Shown here in pieces: positions 11,670 through 19,359 of a stretch of DNA of 26,702 nt. A program made the translations under genes and the position numbers. The stretch lies in contig CAYWDH010000038.1 in NCBI GenBank assembly GCA_964456985.1, forward strand, positions 1 to 26,702. The letters are read 5' to 3'. Every line of letters begins with the position of its first letter. The first letter of the stretch is position 1. Below the pieces are notes generated by a model. The model saw nothing but the letters and a program-made list of their open reading frames with translations, had not been told where the DNA came from and ran no database searches. Source of the DNA: WJMT01 sp964456985. GTDB lineage: Bacteria > Acidobacteriota > Aminicenantia > Aminicenantales > Aminicenantaceae.

Positions 11670-13946
11670 ATGAAAGCTCTTGAGCCTGAAAAAGCAAATA
11701 TCGATCCTAGGTATGTTCGCTTAATTATGCAGACTGCCATTAAAGATGCTTATGATGCTCTCGTAGAGTTAATTACAAATTGTGATGATAGCTATCATAG
11801 ATTATATAAAAAGGGGAAACGAAGTGATGATGGCGGGGCAATACTAATAGAAACATTACATAGACGTAATAGGCCAAGTTTACTAATAGTGAAGGATAAA
11901 GCAGAAGGAATGAATCTTACTGATATGAGAGAAAAAATAAAAAAGATGGGAAAAAAATTTAGCATTGAAGAAGATCGAGGTTTTATGGGAAGAGGAGCAA
12001 AAGAATGTGCTGTACTAGGTAAGGCAATATTTCAATCAATAAAAGATGATAAATATTATAAATGTGAATTTCATTCAAATTTAGATTTTATTCCTTATAG
12101 TCCAATGTCGGCCACTCCTCAAATCAGGAAGAAATTGGGAATAAAAAGAGGAAATGGTACTTGCTCTACAATTGAGATAACAAGAAAGGGAACATATCCA
12201 AAATACGAAAACATTAAAAGGGATCTTCCTTGGCACTTTTCTCTAAGAGATATATTTTCTCCAAATGGGAGTACCAAGGTTTCGATTCTAAATTTAAACG
12301 ACAAACGAGCAAAACCAGAGAAATTATTATTGCCTAATCCTGCAGGAGAATGTTTAAGGTCAATTAAGTATAAAATTCCAGGGTATCCAGATGCTAAGGC
12401 TAATTTGGAATTATGGAAATCGCAGGATTCTCTTATTGATCCTCAAGATAGATTTAGAAGGAGTGGATTTATTGTTAAAGGTGCCAGGGCAATTCATGAA
12501 TGTTCACTCTTATATCCTGAATTCGAAAAAGATCCTTTAGCAAAAAAATATTTTGGTCGAATTGAATGTCCATATATAGATATACTTTGCAGAGAATATG
12601 ACAAAATTCGGGAACAAAAACTTATACCTCCTGATGATAATCCAGTGCTTATTATCGATCCAAATAGACAATCAGGTTTAAGAAAGGATCATCCATTCAC
12701 CGATGCACTGTTCTCAATCCCTGTAAAAATTTTAAGGGAGTATATAGAAAAAGATCGAACTGAAGAAAAGAAAAAAGAAATTAAGATAGCTAATGAGAAT
12801 ACACAGGGCCGCTTAAATAAGTTAGCAGAAGCAGCAAGTAAATATATAAATGAACAGTTAGAAGAGCAGGAAGAGATTTCAGCAGGAGAAGAGGTTGATA
12901 ATTTATCCTTTGTCAAAGAAGGAGTCTTGGTTTATCCCACATACTTATATGTATCTTTAGATAAGGTGAGAACTTTGACATATTATGCAAGAGCATCTTT
13001 AGTTAAAAATAAACAAAAAATAGCTTTCATTAATGCAGATGATGAAGCATTAGAAGTATTAGATAAAAAAATCGACTTGCATCCTCACAAAAGAAACATG
13101 GAACAGCTATATGGTACATTCCGTGTTAAAGGAAAGCTTGAGAAAGAAAGTGTGTTAATTAAAGCAAAATGTAATGATTTACCCGAGGCTCAAGCAGTAG
13201 TAGCTGTTGTAAAAGCACAAATTGATGAACATAATTTTAAAGAACCTTTCGAATTTGAATATAATTCATATTCGGTTAAAGAAAGTCGTCGAAAGATATT
13301 AAAAATTTTTGCAAGATATCCTGAGGTAGTAAGCGATGCAACTTCAGTTAAAGTGACATCAAGCGATAGCGAGGGTATTCCTATTAGAGGTTCGTGTTTA
13401 CTAAAACCTGTAACCTCTTCAAATTATGCTTTTGGTGAGGTTATTGTAGAGGGAAGGAGATTGAATGCTAAAGCAAGAATCAGTGCCATGATAGATTCAA
13501 TGGAAGCCAATACAAGAATAAAAGTCATTCAAAAACCTGAGCGTAAAATACCATTTGAAATTAAATTAGTTCCAAAAGAAATGGGAAATTTTCGAGCTCA
13601 ATGGGCCACTGCTGAAGGGAAGCCTTATCTATTACAAATTTCGACCTTACATGATTCTATAAAAAGATACTTAGGTCCTGCTCCCGATTTCCAAGGTCAA
13701 AATTTGCCCTTATTTAAAATATTATTAGCTGAAATAGTTGCTGAAAGTGTTTGTAGAAAATCGTTAATTATGGAAACAAAAGAACGTTCGTGGGAATTTA
13801 GATGGGCAGATCATAGAGACGATCATATTATAGCTGATCAAGTTGTTGGTGCACTAAATAAGCGATTAAGAGAATTTACCCCTATAGCTCATTCAATAAT
13901 GTTTTCTAAAATAGAGTTAGATAAGATAAAGAAATCAGTTATGTAG
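11670..13946 (+). CDS. Large GHKL (Hsp90/MutL/MORC-like) ATPase, putative defence effector
   Basis: This 758-aa protein has a GHKL-fold ATPase domain in its N-terminal about 200 residues. Motif I is ALVELITNCDDSY, with general base E33, N37 (Mg) and D40. Motif II is DKAEGM (D76-G80-M81), where the usual middle Gly is Ala. The ATP-lid motif GFMGRGAKE spans 104-112. The GxxGxG form of the lid resembles MORC/Hsp90 members rather than histidine kinases, and no kinase H-box or receiver is present. The middle has a charged coiled segment (about 365-405); the C-terminal half is unrecognised and may be beta-rich. ATG 11670 follows a GGGGGG ribosome-binding site; an in-frame TTG at 11640 overlaps the previous gene. 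Prokaryotic MORC-like ATPases are known from restriction-like conflict systems. Confidence 0.85.
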   Translation: MKALEPEKANIDPRYVRLIMQTAIKDAYDALVELITNCDDSYHRLYKKGKRSDDGGAILIETLHRRNRPSLLIVKDKAEGMNLTDMREKIKKMGKKFSIEEDRGFMGRGAKECAVLGKAIFQSIKDDKYYKCEFHSNLDFIPYSPMSATPQIRKKLGIKRGNGTCSTIEITRKGTYPKYENIKRDLPWHFSLRDIFSPNGSTKVSILNLNDKRAKPEKLLLPNPAGECLRSIKYKIPGYPDAKANLELWKSQDSLIDPQDRFRRSGFIVKGARAIHECSLLYPEFEKDPLAKKYFGRIECPYIDILCREYDKIREQKLIPPDDNPVLIIDPNRQSGLRKDHPFTDALFSIPVKILREYIEKDRTEEKKKEIKIANENTQGRLNKLAEAASKYINEQLEEQEEISAGEEVDNLSFVKEGVLVYPTYLYVSLDKVRTLTYYARASLVKNKQKIAFINADDEALEVLDKKIDLHPHKRNMEQLYGTFRVKGKLEKESVLIKAKCNDLPEAQAVVAVVKAQIDEHNFKEPFEFEYNSYSVKESRRKILKIFARYPEVVSDATSVKVTSSDSEGIPIRGSCLLKPVTSSNYAFGEVIVEGRRLNAKARISAMIDSMEANTRIKVIQKPERKIPFEIKLVPKEMGNFRAQWATAEGKPYLLQISTLHDSIKRYLGPAPDFQGQNLPLFKILLAEIVAESVCRKSLIMETKERSWEFRWADHRDDHIIADQVVGALNKRLREFTPIAHSIMFSKIELDKIKKSVM

Positions 13947-14020
13947 CGCTTTAAATTGCTCCTCCCTTTTGCTGACAACAGCTGGCAGTTTGTATACTGA
14001 TAGCTAAGTCACAAAGGAAT

Positions 14021-14029
14021 TGCTATAAT
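14021..14029 (+). promoter_or_regulatory. Extended -10 promoter of the DUF3800-like gene
   Basis: TGC plus a perfect TATAAT (14024-14029) forms an extended -10, 33 bp before the ATG at 14062. There is no good -35. It suggests that the gene can be transcribed independently of the ATPase operon. Confidence 0.5.
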
Positions 14030-14061
14030 CGGATGTAAGTATTGAGATTGGGGGAAATAAG

Positions 14062-14838
14062 ATGAATTATTTGATTTTTTCAGATGAATCTGGGACGTGG
14101 AAAGCAGGTGATTATTATATCCGTTCTTGGATTAAAATATCTCCTGTAGACTATGAACTTATATGTAAAGAAATTATATATATTAAATATAAAGAGAATT
14201 TTCCAGAGGTTAAATGGAAAACTGTTAAAAATAATATTGAAAAAATTAGACACAATATTGAATCATTATTTAATATAGAATTTAGTTTATTCATAACAAT
14301 CTCAAAACCAACCCATTTTAAAAAACGAGTAGAGGATGATAGCTATATCATCCTCAGAACACTAAAAAATTTATCTCCCAAACAATATACTACGACAGAG
14401 GATTTTACAGTGACTATTAAAAAAAACATAATTAATAAGGCACAGCATACTCTATTTTTTAATTTTTTTGAGAAGACACATATTAGAAATTCTCAAATTG
14501 CTTTGGTCAATAATATTGATAATTCGGAATATGAATATAGAGTTGATTCTCCACAATGTTATCATGAAGATTGGGAAAAAATCGCTAAAGAGTGTGGAAT
14601 TGTCAAACTTAAGATTGTAAAAAAATCTGAAGAAGATCCTGGCATTGAACTAGCTGATATAATTGCTGGTTGTATTAACGATTATCTTAATAATAAAGAG
14701 AAGGCAAATGAGTTTTATTCTGAATATATTAAAAAGAAAATGATAGATATGACTTCTTATACTATGCCAAATCCTAATCTTATTTTTAATGGTGATTTTA
14801 GTGATGAAGAAAAAGAAAAAGCAGATATTTTTAGGTAG
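14062..14838 (+). CDS. DUF3800-like protein (possible RNase H-fold nuclease)
   Basis: In this 258-aa protein the N-terminal strand ends in FSDESG (residues 6-11). A C-terminal motif DPGIELADIIAGCINDYL lies near 193-210. An N-terminal DES(G) and a C-terminal (L/Q)xAD(x)xAG are the hallmarks of the DUF3800 family, which has been proposed to have an RNase H-like fold with acidic catalytic residues and recurs in defence and mobile regions. Candidate acids are D8, E9 and the Asp of ELAD. The middle is divergent and A+T-rich, so the family call is moderate. A ribosome-binding site (GGGGGA, about 14050) precedes the ATG. It lies 115 bp after the ATPase gene, with its own promoter. Confidence 0.6.
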   Translation: MNYLIFSDESGTWKAGDYYIRSWIKISPVDYELICKEIIYIKYKENFPEVKWKTVKNNIEKIRHNIESLFNIEFSLFITISKPTHFKKRVEDDSYIILRTLKNLSPKQYTTTEDFTVTIKKNIINKAQHTLFFNFFEKTHIRNSQIALVNNIDNSEYEYRVDSPQCYHEDWEKIAKECGIVKLKIVKKSEEDPGIELADIIAGCINDYLNNKEKANEFYSEYIKKKMIDMTSYTMPNPNLIFNGDFSDEEKEKADIFR

Positions 14839-14898
14839 AGTTCCCAATTAATTTTGATTTGGTGTGCAAACAACCATAACTCTCCCTTAAAATACTAA

Positions 14899-15048
14899 TT
14901 ATACTATAGCTACGAGCTTTTCAGATTCAAGAAAGACCTTTAACTCATTCATAATATTAAAGTTTCCACCTTTCATGATAGGATTTAATAAAAGTTCGAT
15001 ATCTACCTCTAGAGGCGTGCTTGTTACAAAATTGATATAAAAAATTTC
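14899..15048 (-). pseudogene. Possible minus-strand gene remnant at island end
   Basis: On the minus strand a 49-codon frame from 15048 to 14899 reads like protein, for example VTSTPLEVDIELLLNP and NIMNELKVFLESEKLVAIV. It has no start codon near its beginning and is preceded by several in-frame stops. It looks like the last part of a gene truncated near the attachment site. I do not recognise the family. The rest of the 14839-15102 gap shows nothing else apart from the possible arm-site copy at 15026-15043. Confidence 0.3.
15026..15043 (+). repeat. Imperfect copy of the left-end repeat near attR
   Basis: It matches 9262-9279 at 16 of 18 positions, with two C to T changes, in the same orientation, about 60 bp inside the right end. 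A+T richness makes a chance match possible. Confidence 0.25.
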
Positions 15049-15102
15049 CTATGTTAACTAATCATATTTATTATCAAGGCTTTATGGAAGTTGGCCATAT
15101 AA

Positions 15103-15148
15103 CTCCGGAACCGAAGGTCGCGGGTTCGAATCCCGCCTGGCGCATTTT
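15103..15148 (+). repeat. attR-type direct repeat (tRNA-Arg 3' fragment)
   Basis: This is the second copy of the 46-bp repeat. No D arm or 5' acceptor strand precedes it, so it cannot form a tRNA. It ends exactly one base before the stop codon of the minus-strand nuclease gene. Confidence 0.9.
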
Positions 15149-15937
15149 TTATTTGTTGTATTTTTTGAGTTGGGAAGGAAAGAAGAGCATGATTTGAGGC
15201 TGGCCATTATATTCCTCCAAGAGACCGGATATGATAAGCCCTTTACCGACCCAACTCTGAATCTCAGGAAAAAAATGAAGGTATTTTTTATACACGGGAA
15301 CAGCGAAATTGTCTTCCTTTGATTCCAGAAGCAGAAGATTTCCTTGGTTCCGGATAGCACTGCACACAAATCTGTAGGAGACCAGACTCCCTATGTGATC
15401 CAAAGCCTCCTGTTCTCTGATTAAGGGGAAAGGCTCTTTTTTCCACATGCCGTTTCCTTTTGTTTTGGCGTATTCCTCTGCTTTAACAAATCTTTCCCTG
15501 TATTCTGGTCTGTATTTGAACCGCGTGTAAGCGGCGGCAAATCCTCTTTGTATGATATATTCATTGAACAAGGTCCCGTCTTCAGTCCAGATATAGGCAA
15601 GAAGCCTCCCGTATTTGTCGCGTTTTTCCCAGTCATATTCTATTCCTACCTGTTTTTTATAGAGGGACTTAAAGACAAATCTTTTTGAATAGAATGCGTT
15701 AAGCCTGGTATTATTGTCCTCAGAGTCTGTTTCTGGAGCATCAATTCCGATCAATCGAATTTTTTCTTCTTCTCCATTCACAAGACGGACTTTGATGGTG
15801 TCTCCGTCATAGACCACAGTGACTGTACCGGAGTCTGTCTGGGCGGAACTCTGCAGTGGCAGAGCTATACAAAAAAAGAAAAAGACGAGAAGTGTTTTTG
15901 ATGTTTTGTAAAAGCGTTTTTTATTGTAATTTTTCAA
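15149..15937 (-). CDS. Exported staphylococcal-nuclease-like protein with C-terminal OB-like domain
   Basis: This 262-aa protein has a basic N-terminus and hydrophobic stretch (about 14-27) with a plausible cleavage near SSA-Q (32/33), so it is probably exported. Residues about 37-170 are an SNase fold, a Ca-dependent DNA/RNA phosphodiesterase. Equivalents of the active-site residues are present: D44 and D46 (YDGDT), R61 (IRLIG), D66 and E69 (IDAPE), and R111 (YGR). Residues about 180-262 resemble an OB-type nucleic-acid-binding domain (LISGLLEEYNGQPQIMLFFP). The start is TTG 15937, overlapping the transketolase end by 17 bp, with no nearby ATG. It is likely cotranscribed with transketolase. 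Its role may be nucleic-acid scavenging outside the cell (inference). Confidence 0.88.
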   Translation of the reverse strand: MKNYNKKRFYKTSKTLLVFFFFCIALPLQSSAQTDSGTVTVVYDGDTIKVRLVNGEEEKIRLIGIDAPETDSEDNNTRLNAFYSKRFVFKSLYKKQVGIEYDWEKRDKYGRLLAYIWTEDGTLFNEYIIQRGFAAAYTRFKYRPEYRERFVKAEEYAKTKGNGMWKKEPFPLIREQEALDHIGSLVSYRFVCSAIRNQGNLLLLESKEDNFAVPVYKKYLHFFPEIQSWVGKGLIISGLLEEYNGQPQIMLFFPSQLKKYNK

Positions 15938-17744
15938 CGGCTTCTATGATGTGTCTGGCTGATATTCCGTATTTGTCTAGAAGCTCATCGGGTTTTCCTG
16001 AACGGGGAAGAGATCCAACAGCCAGATGGATGACTTTTGCCTTTCCCGACAGGGCTTGAGCTACAGCACATCCCAAGCCTCCGCTTGGATAATGGTCTTC
16101 CACCGCAACGACCTTACCTCCTGTTTCTTCGGCATTTTTTATCAGGCCTGCTCTGTCTATGGGTTTTATGGAATAGGCATCCATGATGCGAACAGTAATT
16201 CCTTTTTTCTTTAATACTTCATAGGCCTTGAGAGATTCGAAAACAGTGATTCCGGCTGCTACGATAAGGGCTTTATCTTGACGGCTCTTTTTTATGATTC
16301 TTGACCCTCCCACGGGAAATTTATCTCCCTTTTTATAGAGCACCGGTGTGGCAGGCCGGGTCGTCCTTATATAGGCCATGCCGTGATGTTGCGCCAAGGT
16401 CTCAACGCAGGCTTCGGCAGAGGGGGCGTCGCAGGGATAAAACACCACACAGCCGGGAATAGGAGTGAAGATAGCCATATCTTCCAACCCCATTTGGGAG
16501 GGGCCGTCCGCTCCTATGCTGACTCCGGCATGGGAACCAGCCACTTTGATGTTGGACATAGAGTAAGCTGCCATCCGGATCTGGTCATGCGCTCTTCCGA
16601 GAAAAGCTGAAAACGTAGCCATAAACGGGATATAGCCTTTGACAGCCATTCCTATGCCCATCCCGATCATATTCTGTTCAGCAATATAGGATTGAAAGGA
16701 CCTTTCTGGAAAGGCTTCAAAGAAATCTTCCGCATATGTTGAGTTCTTGACATCACCGTCTATGGAGACAACAGCTTCATTGACTTTTCCCAGGCTCAGA
16801 AGCGCGTTTCCGTAACCTCTACGGGTTGCAGTGTCTTTTGTATAGTTGAGTTTCTCAAAGTCATATCTTTTCTTCAATTCAGGGGCCGCTGCTTTTTTCG
16901 GTTTTTTGACATACTCTTTTGCGTCTATTTCAGGCATTGGTCCTATTTCCTTAAGAGCCTTATGCATATCATCTCCTTTTAAGGGCTTGCCGTGCCACCC
17001 GTTTTTATCTTCCAGGAAGGATACTCCTTTTCCTTTAATGGTTCTTGCCAGAATGACCACTGGTTTTTCAGCTGTTTTTGCTTTATGCAGGGCCTGAAGA
17101 ATCTGTTCTATATTATGGCCGTCTATCTCTATGCATTCCCAGCCAAAGGCTCTGAATTTCCTGGTATAGGCATTGATGTCATGACCGTGCATGGTCGGTC
17201 CTGACTGGGACAGCCGGTTGATATCAACTACAGCACAGAGATTATTCAATCCAAGGTCAGCCGCACTGTTAGATGCTTCCCAGGTCGATCCTTCCGCACA
17301 TTCTCCGTCTCCCATGACCACATATACTCTTCGGTCTGATCCAGCCAGTTTAATTGCGGCGGCTATACCGACACCTATGGAAAGACCTTGCCCGAGAGAG
17401 CCCGTTGCTGATTTGACCCAGTTCATCCTGGGAGTAGGATGACCTTCCAAGGGGCTTGATATTTTTCTCAGATCCATAAGGCTTTCCAGAGGGATGATAC
17501 CGGCCTCGGCATAGCAGGCCCATAGGATGGGAGCTGCATGTCCTTTGGAAAGAACGAATTCATCATTTGCCCAGTCAAAAGGATCCTGGGTGTTGTATCT
17601 CATCTCGTCAAAGAACAAACAAGCCGCAATTTCAGCCATTGAAAGACAGGTCGTGGGGTGACCCGATCCTGCTTCAGAGGTCATTTTTATGGAATGAATG
17701 CGAAGTCTCTGGGCGATTTTTTTTAATGCTCCTATTTTGTCCAT
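15921..17744 (-). CDS. tkt: Transketolase (single-chain)
   Basis: This 607-aa TPP-dependent transketolase transfers two-carbon ketol units in the non-oxidative pentose phosphate pathway. The N-terminal PP domain carries GSGHP (26-30), SKGHA (66-70) and the TPP-Mg motif GDG (145-147) ending at N176. The Pyr domain carries the catalytic E356 (AEQNM). Length and wording (HPTPRMNW, GHNIEQI) resemble the shorter transketolases of animals and some bacteria or archaea rather than the about 660-aa E. coli type. The ATG at 17744 follows a GGGAG ribosome-binding site (minus strand). A clean promoter lies about 80 bp upstream. The SNase gene follows, overlapping by 17 bp. Confidence 0.94.
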   Translation of the reverse strand: MDKIGALKKIAQRLRIHSIKMTSEAGSGHPTTCLSMAEIAACLFFDEMRYNTQDPFDWANDEFVLSKGHAAPILWACYAEAGIIPLESLMDLRKISSPLEGHPTPRMNWVKSATGSLGQGLSIGVGIAAAIKLAGSDRRVYVVMGDGECAEGSTWEASNSAADLGLNNLCAVVDINRLSQSGPTMHGHDINAYTRKFRAFGWECIEIDGHNIEQILQALHKAKTAEKPVVILARTIKGKGVSFLEDKNGWHGKPLKGDDMHKALKEIGPMPEIDAKEYVKKPKKAAAPELKKRYDFEKLNYTKDTATRRGYGNALLSLGKVNEAVVSIDGDVKNSTYAEDFFEAFPERSFQSYIAEQNMIGMGIGMAVKGYIPFMATFSAFLGRAHDQIRMAAYSMSNIKVAGSHAGVSIGADGPSQMGLEDMAIFTPIPGCVVFYPCDAPSAEACVETLAQHHGMAYIRTTRPATPVLYKKGDKFPVGGSRIIKKSRQDKALIVAAGITVFESLKAYEVLKKKGITVRIMDAYSIKPIDRAGLIKNAEETGGKVVAVEDHYPSGGLGCAVAQALSGKAKVIHLAVGSLPRSGKPDELLDKYGISARHIIEAVEKLQ

Positions 17745-17822
17745 TAATAAAACTCCCTTTTTAATCTGAATTTTTTATAAATACCGGCGATAGTGCATAA
17801 GATATATGAAAAAGAACATGTC

Positions 17823-17851
17823 ATTATAATATCTTACGCTTTGCTTCACAA
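17823..17851 (-). promoter_or_regulatory. Promoter of tkt
   Basis: On the minus strand, TTGTGA (complement of 17846-17851), 17 bp, then a perfect TATAAT (complement of 17823-17828). The predicted leader is about 70 nt. It is divergent from the gltX promoter in the same 192-bp gap. Confidence 0.6.
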
Positions 17852-17896
17852 TAATTTTTTTGACCGGTAAGCATGCATATTCTTATCCTTAAAAGG

Positions 17897-17925
17897 TTTA
17901 CTGTTTTCCGGTTTTTTGTTATATT
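17897..17925 (+). promoter_or_regulatory. Promoter of gltX
   Basis: TTTACT (17897-17902), 17 bp, TATATT (17920-17925). The predicted transcription start is about 17932, only about 5 nt before the gltX ATG at 17937. No Shine-Dalgarno lies there, which suggests a leaderless or nearly leaderless mRNA. Confidence 0.5.
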
Positions 17926-17936
17926 CGTTTAGAATT

Positions 17937-19334
17937 ATGGTCCGCGTAAGATTTGCTCCCAGCCCCACAGGACACCTGCATATCGGGGCAGCCCGCACAG
18001 CTCTCTATAACTGGCTGTATGCCCGCCGTTACGAAGGGAGATTTATCCTCCGAGTTGAAGACACGGATGTTTCACGATCATCTCAAGAAATGAGTGAGGG
18101 GATCATTAAGGGGCTCAGCTGGCTCGGTTTGGATTGGGATGAAGGCCCTGTGTTCCAATCAAAAAGACTTCGATTCTATCAAAAAAAAGCAAAGGAGCTT
18201 GTGGAAAGAGGTGCTGCGTATTACTGCTACTGCTCTCCTGATAACAGAAAGGCCTCAGGACAATGGGAGACCAGATGTGCGTGTTCCAGCCTCTCACAGG
18301 AAGAAATAAGCCGCTATGAACAAAAGGGCCTTAAAAAAGCCGTGCGGTTTAAGGTCCCGGGGGGAGAGGTCAGATACAAGGACATGATTCACGGAACCAT
18401 TACAACACAATCAGATAATATTGAAGATTTTGTACTTCTCAGGAGGGACGGGCTTCCCACTTATCATCTCTCTGTAGTGAGTGACGACATTGACCAAAAG
18501 ATCACTCATGTTATAAGGGGGGATGACCATATATCAAATACTCCCAAACAGATCCTTGTTTACAAAGCACTGGGAGCAGGTATTCCGAGTTTTGCCCACA
18601 TGTCTCTTATACTGGGGAAAGATAGAAAGAAGCTGAGCAAAAGGCACGGCGAGACATCAGTTCTGGATTTCCGTGATACAGGATTTCTTCCGTTGGCTGT
18701 AGTGAACTTCCTTGCCCAGATGAGCTGGTCTCCAGGAAAGGAAAGAATCTATTCCTTGAGTGAGATGAAAGAGAAATTCTATTTGGACCGGAGAAGCAGC
18801 GGGAATCCTATTTTTGACCTTGATAAGCTGGAATGGCTGAACGGACAGCTTATCTCTCAAATGGATGCAGAGGAATTGCTCCCTTATGTGAGGGCGGAGC
18901 TAAAAAATTCGGGTCTCTGGGCTGATGAATTTGAGAACAAGCAAAAAAAATGGTTCTTAAGACTCATAGGTCTTTTAAAGCAAAGAAACAGGCGTATAAC
19001 GGATTTTACGCCCAGAGCCAGGCCTTTTCTGTCAGAGGACTATCCTATGGAGGAAGAAGCGGTTGCAAAATACCTGAAGGATGGAAGCCTTAAGCGGCTT
19101 TTACCGAAACTTATTCAGGATTTTTCAGGATGCGGTGATTTTACAGCGGAAAAAGTAGAAACAATCATACGAAAAAGAGCTGAAAAAGAAGGAGTCAAGG
19201 CAGCCCTTTTTATCCATGCTTTGAGAGTCATTGTACTGGGAATGAAGGTAAGTCCCGGAATATTTGAGGTTTTAGAGCTTATTGGCAGGGGCGAAACCAT
19301 CAAACGTGTGCAAGCGTATTTGGAGACGCAATAG
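17937..19334 (+). CDS. gltX: Glutamyl-tRNA synthetase
   Basis: This 465-aa class I synthetase charges tRNA-Glu. The catalytic-domain signature PSPTGHLHIGAARTA (9-23) contains the HIGH-type motif. KLSKR (232-236) is the KMSKS equivalent. Cysteines C97, C99, C114 and C116 match the zinc-binding insert of E. coli-type GluRS. The C-terminal about 160 residues form the helical anticodon-binding region. Length is normal. ATG 17937 is chosen as the family start (MVRVRFAPSPTG); a TTG at 17916 would add seven unlikely residues and overlaps the promoter. Its stop is 25 bp before the first Asp-box gene, so they may share a transcript. Confidence 0.95.
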   Translation: MVRVRFAPSPTGHLHIGAARTALYNWLYARRYEGRFILRVEDTDVSRSSQEMSEGIIKGLSWLGLDWDEGPVFQSKRLRFYQKKAKELVERGAAYYCYCSPDNRKASGQWETRCACSSLSQEEISRYEQKGLKKAVRFKVPGGEVRYKDMIHGTITTQSDNIEDFVLLRRDGLPTYHLSVVSDDIDQKITHVIRGDDHISNTPKQILVYKALGAGIPSFAHMSLILGKDRKKLSKRHGETSVLDFRDTGFLPLAVVNFLAQMSWSPGKERIYSLSEMKEKFYLDRRSSGNPIFDLDKLEWLNGQLISQMDAEELLPYVRAELKNSGLWADEFENKQKKWFLRLIGLLKQRNRRITDFTPRARPFLSEDYPMEEEAVAKYLKDGSLKRLLPKLIQDFSGCGDFTAEKVETIIRKRAEKEGVKAALFIHALRVIVLGMKVSPGIFEVLELIGRGETIKRVQAYLETQ

Positions 19335-19359
19335 ATAATAAATGATAAAGAGGTGTTTT

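Larger units (their letters stand above)
9106..15148. mobile_element. About 6-kb genomic island inserted in tRNA-Arg(CCG)
   Basis: The island is bounded by 46-bp identical direct repeats at 9106-9151 and 15103-15148, comprising the 3' part of the tRNA gene plus four T. This is the classic footprint of site-specific integration by a tyrosine recombinase. The interior is clearly more A+T rich than both flanks, with ATA, AAT and TTA codons frequent. No integrase, excisionase, relaxase or replication gene is recognisable inside, so the element is either degraded or mobilised in trans. Cargo includes a GHKL-type ATPase operon under a palindromic operator and a DUF3800-like gene. The uninterrupted site would have had the tRNA and the nuclease gene (15149-15937) facing each other almost without a gap. 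Confidence 0.85.

Noticed and set aside
11670..13946. Histidine kinase reading of the GHKL ATPase
   Set aside because: There is no H-box dimerisation helix, no sensor or membrane segment, and no partner response regulator. The lid motif is of MORC/Hsp90 type.
9152..15102. Integrase, transposase or restriction-modification enzymes in the island
   Set aside because: I looked for tyrosine-recombinase R..HxxR..Y patterns, DDE patterns, and methyltransferase motifs such as DPPY or NPPY, and found none in the plausible reading frames.
15103..15148. Second tRNA gene
   Set aside because: Only the 3' part from the anticodon loop is present. The upstream sequence cannot form D or acceptor arms.
15082..15369. 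Minus-strand frame ending in RRDSNPRPSVPELYG
   Set aside because: It arises from the antisense of the tRNA fragment at attR and overlaps the real nuclease gene in another frame.
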